NCBI GenBank assembly: GCA_029204225.1
Contig: CM055105.1
Coordinates: forward strand, 16,499,353 to 16,563,352
DNA length: 64,000 nucleotides
DNA from: Diphasiastrum complanatum
Lineage: Eukaryota > Streptophyta > Lycopodiopsida > Lycopodiales > Lycopodiaceae
Direction: 5' to 3'
The notes under the pieces were generated by a model that saw only the letters and a list, made by a program, of their open reading frames with translations, did no database searches and was not told where the DNA came from. Numbering within the stretch: the stretch's first letter is position 1; each line of letters opens with the position of its first letter. Made by a program: the position numbers and the translations under genes. Of this stretch, positions 33,881 to 46,429 are shown one piece after another.

Positions 33881-34747
33881 CTTTGTTAATTTCTTTTGTC
33901 GGTAAAATACATACATGTATATTGTAATTTGTTTGGTGTATTGTAATAAATAAATGCCCTTTGGGTGGTCTCATGATTTCATCGTGTAGCTTTCACATGT
34001 GCGTGTTGAATTAAAATGATAAATGCTTCTGCTCTACTGCACCTAAACTAACCGTTAGGGAGGATGCTGTTCCATACCGTTGCCTGTAACGATCAAACCT
34101 TGAAAGCTCTCTGTCTCTATCTGCCTGTCTGTACAAATATTGTTCAAAAAACCCAATCGTTTGTTTGGTTTTTTTGGCGAAAAATTACTCTACCATGGTG
34201 GGCAGCTGCCTGCTGTGATGAATGAATGGACAGTAGTGAACTCAACGTGTCGCTGCAGTTGCGCATATTTGGCATCTATGTTGCAACAGGAACCAGGTTT
34301 TAACTCTTTCAATCCGACATGCTTCAAGAAGCTGGGCCATTCTTAAAAAAATTCGCTGATGTTTTAGCTGTAAATGGCCATGGTAAAGACAAGGTTAAGA
34401 ATATTATAAGGTAAGATCATGGAAGTCGGAACTGAGTAACAATAACTTGGTGTCCAGTTCATGGGGCGGCATTGAATGTTCATTCCCGTTATTCTATTCT
34501 TGTGGACATCACCTTGTTAGTTAGCCTATTATATAGGTTGGCTACATTACTATATTATGTTTCACTACGAACATGGGCTCATAGTTGAACAATTTTGAGC
34601 TTTTCATGTTACACATAAGCCTTACCTCGATCCTTATCCTTTTCCATGGCACTGCTCATAAAAAATTGCTGATCCTATCAGGAGCTTTCATGCCCAAATA
34701 TATATCAAGCTCGGCTTTATATTTTCGTATTCTCCAGAATAGCGGCG
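33881..34747 (+). promoter_or_regulatory. Presumed promoter and 5' region of the cyclin gene
   Basis: No coding potential. Contains the MSA cluster at 34049-34082. The transcription start cannot be fixed from the sequence. Confidence 0.45.
34049..34059 (-). promoter_or_regulatory. MSA (mitosis-specific activator) element, perfect match
   Basis: The minus strand reads CCTAACGGTTA, a perfect match to the plant G2/M consensus YCYAACGGYYA bound by three-repeat Myb (MYB3R) proteins. A second AACGG core follows at 34077-34082, and an 8-of-11 downstream match (AACGGTCA) lies at 34776-34783. It lies about 0.7 kb upstream of a B-cyclin start, a gene class classically controlled by MSA elements. Confidence 0.7.
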
Positions 34748-37700
34748 ATGTATGCAACTCGGGTAAGTGATACAAAACGGTCAGAATTGTATTGACGAAA
34801 AATTTCAGTGTGTACGTTTGGGGAACCCTTAGTATTCTTGTCATTACAGATGCTCCGTAACAGTTAGAGCAGCCTTCAACATCCAGTATGATTGATTTAA
34901 TTTGTCTGAAACTTTTGCAGCTGCAAACAGCAGCCCACGACGAGAACAAGATGGACGCCAAATTAGGTGGCACAATGAAAGGTGCAGTTACACACGATCG
35001 TGCAATTCTTTGCAGTTATGTTTTAAGTTATGTTATCCAATTTAAGTTATGTTATCCAATCTAAGTTATGTTTTCTAATGTATGAACGATTCAGGTTTGC
35101 CCCTTGAAGATGGAAGAGTTGCTGTCGTGCCGTCGAATAATCGAAGAGCTCTTGAGGATATAGGTAACGTTGTCGGGTCGCTATCTGCGCTATCGAACGC
35201 GAGCGATGATGGTGCTTTTGAGTGAGCTTTTTGCAACCAAATTCTCATTTACATCTGCACTTTTAATAAAAAGCTGCTGATTCAACTGTGGATAAATAGC
35301 TATAGAACACTTTGATTTCCTCAAAATTTTGCTTGTAATTTTCTAATCTATCTGGTATTTTCCTCAATCTAAAGCAGTAACAAACTTGGTGCAAAGCAGA
35401 TGGTTCAAGTCAGTCGACCGTCAACAAGGTAGTTCAGAACTCCGTGTTGATGTAAACAACGTGCACGATGAAAGCTGCAAGGAAATAACCGGTTTAATGG
35501 TGCTCCAGTGTCTAATTTTGCGATTACCATGTATGGATATTGCAGGAGATTTGTAGCAAGTTTGTCCAATGGCCAGGTCTCTTCCGACACTTCGAAAGCG
35601 GTATGTGGCATACTTCCGCAAAATTCTTGGGAGATAAGAGTGACAAACAGCTTAAACAGGATACAGTGTTGTAATCATGTTGCTTTCTATTTGCAGTCGA
35701 TTTCGATCGGCGAGCCATCTGTAGTGGATGTCAAAAGAGACGAGGTGAGGGGATCGTGGGGTACCAAGCAAAGGCGTAAGTTAACCTCCAAATGTTCAGA
35801 GGGACGTGGTAGTTCTAAGAACGAGTCTGGAATAATAGTCTTGGAAAATGCAAATGGCCCAACTTGGGAACATAATGGGGATTCGTTAGATGATAAGCCC
35901 AAGTCTCACGTGATGGCTATTGATAGAATGCGTCCAGCTCGCATGCGAGTCCTCCTAAGAAACGGACGGGGAGCAGCTTCAAAAAGGGAAAAGAAACAAA
36001 CGCTAACAGCCGCAGTCACGGCCCGCAGTGAGGTGACTGATATTCGTAGCTAAATGATGGCAAATCTTTTCGTTCGTAGCAAATATGTTTGCTCTATTCT
36101 TCAATATCTTTGAGTATGGTTGGAATTGGAAATGCACTCAAATTTTCAGAGGCTTCATTTTTATTTCTAGCAGGCGGCTTGTGGAAGACCTAATACAGAG
36201 AAGACAAAGTTGGAAAATGCATTGCCTAACATAGACGAGGCAGATGTAAGAAATGCACTAGCAGTTACTGATTATGTGGAGGACATCTACAGTTTCTATC
36301 GTAAGACGGAGGTAAGCAGTCATTGTATTCAAATGGCTGGCACGCATAAGATCTGCTAACATTCATCCATGAGAGCAAAATCTCATATTGGAAATGACAT
36401 TCTTTTAGATAATTGCTGCATTTTAACATTAATTGAACAGGTTGAAAGCTGTGCTTCATCGAGTTACATGTCAAACCAAGCAGATATCAACGACAAAATG
36501 AGAGCTATTCTGATTGACTGGCTAATTGAGGTAATAGAACACTTAAGATGCTACCTTACAATTAGATCCTGATTAACGCAATTAGATCCTGATTAACGTC
36601 TGCTGGTAACGTATGATCAATTCAAATTCAGCTAAACCTGCGACAAAGATGCAAATTTTGTTTTCCGACAAGATTCTGCAGATGCATTATATGGACTTCT
36701 TGTTCTTGCACACTATCAATGAATTAAACTTGTCCCAGGGTATGATATTTTTCCACGACACTGATCTGCAGGTGCATTTGAAATTTAAACTCATGCCGGA
36801 GACACTCTTTTTGACCATCAACTTGATTGACAGATACTTGTCATGTGAAAATGTTTCTAGAAAATATCTTCAGCTCGTTGGTTTAACAGCTATGCTTGTT
36901 GCGGCCAAGTACGAAGAAATCTGGCCTCCTGAGGTATATATAGTCCGAATGTGTGTAAATTTGAATAGAAATTTCAGTAAGGTTTAGAAGTTACGAAGGA
37001 GTTGTGAATGATACTAATGATATATTGCTGGCATCTTGTGTAGGTGCAAGACTTCGTGTTCATTTCAGACAATGCATACACGCGAGATCAAGTACTTGCT
37101 ATGGTATGATAAGCTATTTTTGTGAACGGAATACAGTTTGCAAAAGAAACAACGACAATATCTAATTTTACAATATACTTCATGCAGGAGAAGAAGATGC
37201 TAAACACTCTTTGTTTCAACCTAACAGTGCCGACTCCGTATATGTTCATTGTGCGATTTCTGAAAGCTGCAGTCTCTGATCATCAGGTATACCGAACAGC
37301 CTGAATCAAATATTCTTGAAGGTTGAAACCGATTAAAGGACTACGTCGAGAGACTGATTAGACACATCTTCTTGGCTTTTGTTTTGTCAGATGGATATGA
37401 TGGCTTTCTTTCTCCTAGAGCTAAGCTTGGTAGAATACAAGATGATAAAGTTCCCTCCATCTCTACTCGCGGCTGCGGCAGTGTATACGGCGCAGTGTAC
37501 TCTTCAAAGAAAGCCTCTCTGGACCAGAAATTTGCAGCACCACTCATGTTATGATGAAGAACAACTCAGGTTTACATCATAAAGAACATGGTTATAACTG
37601 ACGTTTTGTTCACAAGATCAATTTCTCGCTAGTTGATGTATTCTTAACAGAGTTGACATGCGTGGCAGGGAATGTGCGGGCATGATGGTCGAGTTCCATA

Positions 37701-37846
37701 GATCTGTCGGAGATAGCAATCTCACAGTTGTGCATAAGAAGTATTCCGATTCTATATTCGATTCTGTGGCCGTCTTCAGTCCTGCCATCTTGCCAACATC
37801 AGCAACCACCTGTACAGAGCAGCTTATAGCAACAACAACATGCTAA
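34748..37846 (+). CDS. CYCB: Mitotic cyclin B (G2/M cyclin), 13 exons
   Basis: B cyclins activate CDK at mitotic entry and are destroyed by the APC. Proposed exons: 34748-34762, 34921-34981, 35095-35221, 35378-35428, 35546-35600, 35697-36032, 36174-36311, 36441-36530, 36772-36933, 37044-37103, 37188-37286, 37391-37569 and 37651-37846. All introns are GT-AG, all joins keep frame, and the product is about 522 aa. A destruction box RRALEDIGN lies at residues ~42-50, before a basic, low-complexity linker. [16 protein letters not shown] leads into the cyclin box with [18 protein letters not shown] and [11 protein letters not shown]. The C-terminal cyclin fold has [11 protein letters not shown] and VHKKYS. 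The first exon (MYATR) is only 15 nt; an ATG at 34951 is the alternative start and would leave 507 aa. The weakest join is the donor at 36033 (GTGACT). Confidence 0.9.
35029..35085 (+). repeat. Short tandem repeat in a cyclin intron
   Basis: TTAAGTTATGTTATCCAAT occurs twice in tandem plus a partial third copy, inside the third exon's upstream intron. A 20-bp tandem duplication (CAATTAGATCCTGATTAACG) sits in another intron near 36560-36600. Confidence 0.85.
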
Positions 37847-39585
37847 TTTTACTCGCACTAACCAGCTTACAGCACCAGTTCTTCGCGGCAGCAATCACGT
37901 TTCTATACTGGGCAACATTGTGCCAATGCTTGGTATGCACACAGAATGGGATCTCCTCTTCCTAAGCTTCAGAATCCAGATCTCAGTTTAGTGTTTTAGG
38001 AAGCGTTGCTTTATATTCCGGGAGACACAATCTCTAAAAATACAAACGCCCGTTCTTCGTGAAGAATGTGGTGCGAGAGATGAACACAATCTTTGTGTTC
38101 ACTCTTTCAGATTTTACAGCAACATTAAATGAAAGAAGGAAAGGAAATTCAGGTAAATATGGGGAGCGGTGCGCTTTTGAGAAACAGAATTTTATTTGCA
38201 ATACAACGTGAAATATATCTTGTGGAAAAACTAGTGGCAAGTGCAAAGATATATATTTATTTATTTATTTATTTATTTATTCTGAACTTTCTTCAAGGTT
38301 TTTTGTTCCACATTTTTTTTTAAACTTCTTTTTTTTTTTTTGCAGTTCGATTTGCGTTCTTTTTTTTGTCAATCATTTTGTTTTCACGAATTTTTTTCCA
38401 ATTTTTTTTTTGTTTTACTTTTTTTTTCAAATGCTTTTTTTTTACCAAAATAAAAAAAAAAATCAAAATTGGGGGGCAATTTTACCAATACTTTGGCCAA
38501 AAAAAATTCGTGAATTCTTAAGAGGACACTTGTCACAAATCACGGGTTGCCAATTCGGCAATTGAGAAAATGAATCATTTCGAGTCAATAACAGCAATGA
38601 AAGAAGGAAGGCCCTCTGGAATAATTCTCTACGGAATCCGGCCTCTTTGTCAGTTTTGAAGGGGCTTCCCTTCACCAGTAGGAAGCTGCCTTCCTGAAAG
38701 AAAAGGACCAATAAAATTCATTTTTTGTTCTGGATTTCTATGAATCAATAATAAATTGTAATAAGTTTAATGAGGACTGCATTTTGTTAGCCAATTGCTT
38801 ATTGCTTTAGCGGAGTTTTGATGGGTCCAGAGAGACCGGAAGATGAAACCTCTCCACTATGGGAATTGAAAATGCAAATACCCAACCCATTACAATTTCC
38901 ATGAATGACACTCCTATTCAATTTGCATTGTAAAAAAATTGAAATCCTCCCCCTCCCCCTCCCCCTCAATGTAGATTCTCTAAGGACAAGTTAGATATGG
39001 CGCAGCTAGAAAAAAAAGCAAGGAATTGGATGTTGTGGCCACCAAACATGATAACCTGCTCCACACACCAGTAGCGAAAAGGCCAGTATCTCAACAGGAA
39101 ATAAACTACCTAGTCCACAAGGTTCGTACCTACAAATCAACTTTGCCAAGATTTCAGCCAAAATTCTATTCATATAAGTTGATGGCCATGTAGGAACTAG
39201 CAAAAGCAAAAGAGATAATTAATGAGAGATGAAGCAAGAAAGAAGAGCAAGGACATCCAATTTCAATCTGATAGAGGCTCCACCTGCTTTATTGAAATGA
39301 ACATATAAAGTGAATCACAAAGTACATTATATATAGTGAATTTCAGGGCTTTGGCCTCAAATACTATTGGTCAGTTTCTACCTCCCTTATTATTTGAAAT
39401 TTGAAATTTGGGAGGAAACCTTTTTTATTCACTAACTTGACTATTAGGCCTTGTGACATTTAATTTTCTCAAAAAGGCCTAAACTTTTAACTAATCGAAT
39501 AACTATGTGATCATCGGGTTGGATGGACTTACACACGCAGGCTGCCAAGTCTGTCTCACTTATTAACTTCTAATAAATGAATAAT
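37847..39585. other. No gene seen; cyclin 3' flank and T-rich sequence
   Basis: The first few hundred bases are the likely 3' UTR. 38240-38460 is an unusually T-rich stretch with (TTTA)n and T8-T12 runs. Around 38930-39360 the text resembles LTR sequence but has no partner copy. Confidence 0.4.
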
Positions 39586-40365
39586 CTAACTAGAGTTGTC
39601 TCGATATCCTCCACCAAAATTGTCTAACCATGGGATCTGGTGAAAAGAGATATTCTTGGGCGTAAGCTTGGAGCGCTCTATGGAAATCCACTGATATACT
39701 CCAACTGAATGCTTGATGGATGATTGACCAATTTGGGTATGGATGGTGATTTTATCCAAGGTAGCACCACAATCTTTCCATCTATTTCGTCGTGGCATAG
39801 GCACATAGTAAGGACCGATCCGCAACTGCCTAGGACTTGCCACGTAACTCCTTATAGAATCTGGAGTTCTTTCAAAAACCGTTTTCCTCTAGGGGAGTTG
39901 TTCATCCAATGCTAGTAGCTTATCTAATTCCTTCCCCGTTTCAATTTCGAAGGTCTTGAATTTGACGACTCAGCTGCCTCGCAATGATTCATAAGGATGT
40001 TGACGAAGGAAGTTTTGAATTTCTTTCTCTAGGTTGACCGGTTGTTGAAAAATCGGAGTGGTCGTTCCACTTCTTGTTGAGGGCCCTGCTTCTGAAACTA
40101 GTATGTCTTGAACCTAAGCTCCTTGGGATGGATCAACATCCCATCAGTCCAATGCCCGAATCATCCTGCTCTTGATCTTGTGGCGAAGGTGAAAATGTTG
40201 GCATGACCGGCATGTGGATCCGAGGAGTTGTCTGTAGGATCGTAGCCGCTAATTGTTCATATGCTTTGATTATCTCTTTTGCCTTGGCTAACTCCATGGT
40301 GACCTTTTCTTCGAATCCATCGAACTTGGCTTGGAAACCTGATAAAGCTTGTTTGTAGGTCTCGA
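39586..40365 (-). pseudogene. Unrecognised degenerate coding-like segment
   Basis: On the minus strand a helical, charged stretch (ETYKQALSGFQAKFDGFEEK, VTMELAKAKEIIKAYEQLAA) is followed by Pro-rich text and, after stops and frame changes, by a more compact block (ASPRQLRIGPYYVPMPRRNR, LDKITIHTQIGQSS). I cannot name a family; a retroelement gag is possible. At least two stops are present. Confidence 0.3.
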
Positions 40366-40676
40366 ATTTCCGAAGCAGGTATGTGATCTCATTCTGAGAG
40401 ACATGACGCTCTACTACAAGTGTGGAGCATATTATCCCACCATTAGAGGAGTTCCATGTTTAAAAATGACCCTTTGTAAAGATGCTTTTTATTTCTTTTC
40501 AAGTTTTGAAGCTTGTTGTGGACCAATAGTAAAAGTACATGTGTACTTTTTACGTAACGTAAAAATCTGCCCAAAATTTTGGGGCAAATGTTTTTAAATG
40601 AGCATTTAACATAGAGAAGGGAAAAAAATTTAACATTTAAAACATTGAAAGAATAAAAAAGAGCTGGTGGGGGGGG

Positions 40677-41133
<457 letters not shown>

Positions 41134-41376
41134 GTCTTCTTATCTTAAAATTATTTTTTTTTCAACTTGAAACATCATTTTATGTCAAGGTGATTTTTTT
41201 TGTTCCAACTTAAAACATCATTAATTATAAAAAAAATTTGCACCATGCTCCCACTTTAATTTTGATTTTTTTCAAGAATCCTCTCACACTATTTATTCTC
41301 TCTTTTATTGCCATTTATTAATTAAAAAATTTTGGTCTTATCATACTTGGTTGTCCGAGCTTACAACTCGGATAGC

Positions 41377-41827
41377 CTACATGGCAATTTTGATAGCGTC
41401 TTTTTTTGAATTTGGAACTCCTTTAATGTCTTCCGCAACAACATCCCATTCTTTTAATATGTGTTCTTTCTCCAATTGTGCCATATCCAATTGGCCTTGC
41501 AAAAGAGAAATATGTTGTATGCTGGCGTCTTGGACGACTTTGTTGACTTGGTCCTGAGCGACAGAAAGTCTTTGCGGCACCCTGTAAGGCTTGCATGGCT
41601 GTCACGGCAAACCGGACATCAAGCCCAAGTGACAGGGTGACATTCCTAACAGATCGGCTAAAGGGAGCTCTAGGGATCAACAATTCAGTTGATCTCTGGA
41701 GTTTTCTTATCTCCCTCAGCCAAACCTGCTTTCTGCCACGTCTACGGCCAGTACCAGGGGGGACACGGGCATGGGATGGCTGTACGTAGGTAATGGCACG
41801 GGTAGTGGATTTCGTCCTAGCCATCAT
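41377..41827 (-). pseudogene. Divergent histone H3-like gene
   Basis: From MMARTK (ATG at 41827 or 41824) the protein keeps the H3 start ARTK, then a shortened, unusual tail without the K9 and K27 contexts (SHARVPPGTGRRRGRKQ). It then runs clearly into the H3 fold: WLREIRKLQRSTELLI (alpha-N), PFSRSVRNV (alpha-1) and DVRFAVTAMQALQGAA (alpha-2). Near 41585 the fit moves one base out of frame and continues as QDASIQHISLLQGQLDMAQL and a C-terminal extension (HILKEWDVVAEDIKGV) to a stop at 41377. Normal H3 ends about 30 residues earlier. With the shift it is probably dead here. Too divergent to call CENH3. Confidence 0.7.
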
Positions 41828-42135
41828 TCTCAGAATCAAAAGAAGTACATTTAAAAAAAAAGTCTGTGATTTGTATATCGAAAGCAAGCATAGAGATTGA
41901 AAACAAAAAAAAATTGAGAAAGAAAGGACTGAAAATTGGATTCGAGTGCTAGATTACAAGAGAAACAAAGAAACAGGACGATCCGTGTTCGAAAGCGATA
42001 TTGGCAGTAGAGCGGTATCGGTCTTGAGCGCAGGGAGTGATGGCGGACACGGAACGTACAAAGAGCACGCTTGAGAGCAATATTGGAAGTGAAAAACAAA
42101 AAGTTTGCGAGAAAAAATGAAAAATCCAAGAGGGT

Positions 42136-42415
42136 ATATATAAAAAAATTTTGCACGTGTGAAAAAAATGATTGCGGACACATGGCGACATCTAAGTGGT
42201 CCACGTGTATACTTCGTACAGGTCATTATGACTCAATAATGAGGCCACGTGGGTGTAGGACACGTGCACCAATCAGAATATGACACGTGGCATTCTGCAC
42301 GTGACAAATGTCAGATCAATCATTCTCTGTACGGCCGAATATTTTAGACGAATCACGTGATGACATGTGTTTTATTGGACGTCATCCACACGTGCAAATT
42401 TTTTTTATAAATTGG
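42136..42415. promoter_or_regulatory. Bidirectional promoter with eight CACGTG G-boxes
   Basis: CACGTG starts at 42154, 42202, 42246, 42261, 42284, 42298, 42354 and 42389. One copy is ACACGTGGC, an ABA-response element match, and a GACGTC lies at 42379. TATA-like boxes flank the cluster: TATATATA at about 42136-42143, usable toward the H3-like gene on the left, and TATAAATT at about 42408 toward the plus-strand gene on the right. G-boxes bind plant bZIP and bHLH factors. Confidence 0.7.
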
Positions 42416-42926
42416 TCATTTCCGGCGCGGATTTCCATGTAAATTTTCTGATTTGTGTCGAATATCGATTTCAAGCACACACTTGCCTCTGTTTAGCATT
42501 TGTTTACATACTTGCGCTTGGAACTGATACTGCCTACTCCGATATCGTTCTCAAGCGCGCCTTACTTTTCCATTCTTGTCTGTATTCGCACTCCAATCCG
42601 ATACTCGGTTTTTGGATATCTCTTTTGAGCGCATAGGGTGTTGAAGTTTTGTTCTAACTTGCATTCAGCGCCTGAAAGCGATATTCAAAATCTTTCTTTT
42701 GTATTTTTTTTTTATTGAAATGTCTAATTTCGATTAGAGTCTGTTTTTTTTTTTCATGAATTTGGTATTAGTGATAATATAGAGTATTTCAAATCTCTTT
42801 TTTCTCCTTTTTTTTTTATTCTTTCCTTTATTACTGAGGGTCCTGGGTGTGGAAGTATTTTCTAAGATTTATCTCAGATTTAAGTCTCTGCTCAGTCCTC
42901 CCTTGTTCAGATCTCAGAAGAAGGAC

Positions 42927-44224
42927 ATGATTCATTATCAAGACCTGGTGGCACTCGACAAGCATAGCTATAAAGCTAAGCTTGACAGAATGTTCACCAA
43001 GTTACATAACGATTTCAAGTTTGTAGATGATTGTCCAATTCACAATAAAAAAATGTAGATTTGTTGAGTTTCAGTCTGCATTTGTTTTTTTTCTTTTGTT
43101 AAATATTTCTGACGATTTGGAAGCTGGCCCTTCTACTTTTGAAGCTGCTTCTTCTAGTGGTACAAAATATGAAAAGTCGAAGACTGTAGATATAGAAACT
43201 TTTTTTTATTGATACGAGCGTTAGTTTAGATAATTGTACAGATTTTGATCCTGCACAAAATAGGGCATCGTTTATTGGCCCTAGAACTACCAACACTCTT
43301 TCTCCTTCTGATAAATCTCTTATCAGATTGCCTACTTATAATATAGATAATAATTTTTTTTTGACACTATCGGATATATCAGATCTTTTTTATTTCACAA
43401 AGGCCAAGACTCTTTGTATTTTGAGCAAAGGGCTTCATGAATTTTCAGATATAATCGATTATGATCCTAATGATCTTCTCCCTAGTGTTGACTATGTAAA
43501 TAAGGATGAGTTTTATTCAGGAAAACTTTGCTTGAAAATGGCTGTGGAGGAAATGCGCCAAAGAAAAATGATTTTCTTTCTGACGAGGAGTTCCTGAGAT
43601 TTCAGAGCCAGCTTGGTTTTCCAAATCCAACTGTCTATTCACCAACCGTATTGACATCGAAAGGTGGACATAATATTGATGGAGGAAGACAAAGCTGAAT
43701 GTGTAAGTTTTGTATCTTATCTTGTACTAGTAGATCCGTATTGTTAGATTTTATAATGGAGCTTATTTTGCATTTTTTTTCATTTCAGAAAACAATTAAT
43801 CTTGATGATTTTGCAATTCGTCGAGGTGGCCAGAGATCCTCTGCTGGAGAATTTTCAAGAGATCATGCACTGGATCATTATCTAAGTTTTTCAAGAATAA
43901 TGAGATAAGTGTTGCCCATTTAAAGTTTTATCAACATGGTGAGACAATGATTATGGCAATCAAGGCATTTTCTCATTTTCTTAGAGGACATGATTTTAAT
44001 AAGGTGCATAAAATAATTTTTGAAGGAAAAATATTGCACTTAAGATTTTAGAATATGGTCCAGTGAATTCCATGCTCAGGTCATCTCATTTTGCATTGTA
44101 TGCAGCCTACGTTGATCTGAGTAAGCATGAAAACTACGAGCTCTTGGATCCTTACGAGAGAAGAAAATTGTTGAATGATTCTAAATTGCAACTTTCATTA
44201 GAAAAAGTGTCGAATGCAGAGTAG
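42927..44224 (+). pseudogene. Unknown intron-containing gene, divergent from the H3-like gene
   Basis: Starting at ATG 42927 (MIHYQDLVALDKHSYKAKLD), protein-like text continues with frame changes at T or A homopolymers (about 43045, 43200 and 43565). It crosses an intron with good borders (43703-43788) and ends at a TAG at 44222-44224. Later parts read GEFSRDHALDHYLS, NNEISVAHLKFYQHGETMIM, AIKAFSHFLRGHDFNKVHKI, ILEYGPVNSMLRSSHFALYA and LLDPYERRKLLNDSKL. The composition is that of a folded alpha-helical protein; I do not recognise it. It is head-to-head with the H3-like gene across a G-box promoter and tail-to-tail with the nuclease-like gene on its right. Homopolymer shifts could be sequencing errors. 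Confidence 0.5.
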
Positions 44225-44330
44225 ATATTGGATAACTGAACTTTATAAACTTTTTCATTTAATATACAAAATTTCTTTGTATGTCTATTGCCTATTGGCT
44301 TGTATAAATTTGCATGTTTTTTGAAATTTT

Positions 44331-45575
44331 TTATAATTTTGTATTATGATGAATTTGGATTCTTTTGTAAAACCATTGGAAAAGTTGCAGTATATAGTTG
44401 TTCTTTGTGCTAGTCCCACCATGTTGTGTACTTTTATGAAGTGCCGCTCTTGCTTGCCAATGAGATTTTTCCATTCCTTGCGATGACCATATGCTAAGAC
44501 GTCCACTATTTCTTGCAAAGAATGTCGAATGATGCCGTAATGTGTGCTGCATGTCATAAAAACATAATCTAAATCAATACCAAAAGTATCTAATTTAATT
44601 GCACATATTTGTCTATAGTAGTGTAACATCAAAATCTTACCATATAATGTGTTATAAAATCAACACCCCATGCACTTTGAACTGCATCCACAAATTCACT
44701 TGTTGTTTTCTGTATCATTTGTACATCAGTATTTAAAAATTTATCTTTTCTCAAGTATTTCACCATGTCTAATTTTTTCCAAACTTTTACTTTGTGTATA
44801 CGAGTAGAACCTTCTTCTTCTAAATCTTGAGTTGCAGCAATAATCTTTTTTCAAACCGAGTATTGACTCTTGGATTGTTTGCCAGAATAATTTGATAAAA
44901 ATCTTCAAGCTTTGGATCTTCCAATGCTCGGCTTGCATGGAATATTTCCTGTTTTACCTGATAGCTTGTCGTCTTTTTTTATTTTAACGTGGCCTTTATG
45001 TAAGCCTGCTTTAGACAACACATCCTCTAATCTGGAAATAGCTTACTTCGTAGATGCCTCTGTCTCAGAATTCCATGCAAACAAAATGTGAAGATATATT
45101 ATTTTTTCTATTATATGCACCTCTCTGCATGCAATGTACAGATATGAACATTTTGAAGAAAAATCGGTAGTACGGGTTTCCAATTAGAATCTTCTCGATC
45201 TCTTGATATTCTTGTACTCCTTATCATGTGTTTCAATATGAGATACGCATGGATTGAAATGCAATTTTTTATCTCATCATTACTAGCTGTAAAATTATGC
45301 AAAGAAGATTTCAACCTTTGGATCTCCTTCTTGAACATCTCATTTTCTTCCAAACAAGTTTTCAGTTTTGTAGCTTTTTCTTCACACTCCTTTGATATTT
45401 TCCTTGATTCCTCTTCCAAATAATGTACTCTTTGCATTGAATGTGCATTCCCATAGAGCATCAAATTCTCACAATAACCCAAAAGGCCATTTTTGTCATG
45501 ACACATATAGATTATTAATTGACTCACCGAATGAAAATCTGGATGTTGCAATGAACATGGATCAATAGAATACAA
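44331..45575 (-). pseudogene. Nuclease/transposase-like gene, copy B (internally deleted)
   Basis: Paralogue of 57955-60469. The N-terminal part (45575 down) shares PDF-x-SV, a Cys and LGYC with the other copy, followed by a long coiled coil (VHYLEEESRKISKECEEKAT, LEENEMFKKEIQRLKSSL). It then jumps straight to VLPIFLQNVHICTLHAE, so the helix-turn-helix and the first two acidic motifs of copy A are deleted. After one frame change it continues IIEKIIYLHILFAWN, KPSIGRSKA and DFITHYM. An intron follows at the same position as in copy A, then RLSIWSSQGMEKSHWQARA and YILQLFQWFY. Three in-frame stops and the deletion make it inactive. Confidence 0.7.
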
Positions 45576-46429
45576 AAATGTGTTTCGCGATCACTGACAA
45601 TCTTAATAAGACAACCAAATCAAACAATAATATTTTCATATAAAAATTTAGCGATAGTTTTCGCATCCGCAACACGAACTACTCTTGCTTCGACCCATTT
45701 GGTCATATTGTCATGTGCCAATCTTAGTATCAAAACATCTAATTCATTCATAAACATCAAATTACAATGGAAATGCAAAAAATCCAAAAAACTAGTCAAA
45801 AATCAAGAAGATAGATAAAGATAGCAAACCTTCACCAAAAATAGGTAGAGTAAGGATACTTTATTCATCATTAATGATCATTCATAAGATAGGGCCTATA
45901 GCTAGAGCATGATCTAAGCTCTCATGTGATTGTAGGCACAAGCCACGATTCCATTCAAGAAAGCTCTTAAAGAGAACTTTCAAGAATACTAGAAAACACT
46001 TTGAATTAAAAATTATCAAATGAATAATAGCCTCCAAATTTAGCAAGAACTTAGCTATTTATAGTGATCATTTATGCCTCTACTATAAGTTTGGAGTCTT
46101 ATTAAGCTAAATTGGGCCTCATGACAATTATTACAATTCCGCTATTCACAAATATAGTGAGGATGTTTGAGTTGTAGAACAACTGATCAAACAGATCTTG
46201 ATTCTACTAACAAAGCGCGCAGTTTACTTGACAAAGGATAAGAAACGAACGCGAACTCAAAAAAATGTTATTCGTGATCAACCTCAAAGGATTCGCAAAA
46301 TTTATCTTGCAGTCAATTTGAAAGATTCGCGGAACAGTTCCTTGTAGAAACTCGTGGCTTTTTTGTTGAAGCTCGAAAGATTCGCAAACAATATCTTGTC
46401 ACAAAATATTCTGTTTCTTGTTCAAACCT
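45576..46429. other. No gene seen
   Basis: AT-rich, no supported frame. Sequence from about 46150 to 46420 with repeated GATTCGC(A/G)(A/G)A words resembles retroelement LTR or UTR. Confidence 0.4.

Noticed and set aside
41377-41827. Identification of the H3-like gene as centromeric CENH3
   Set aside because: The ARTK start is kept but alpha-1, loop 1 and the C-terminus diverge too far, and a frameshift is present; evidence is insufficient.
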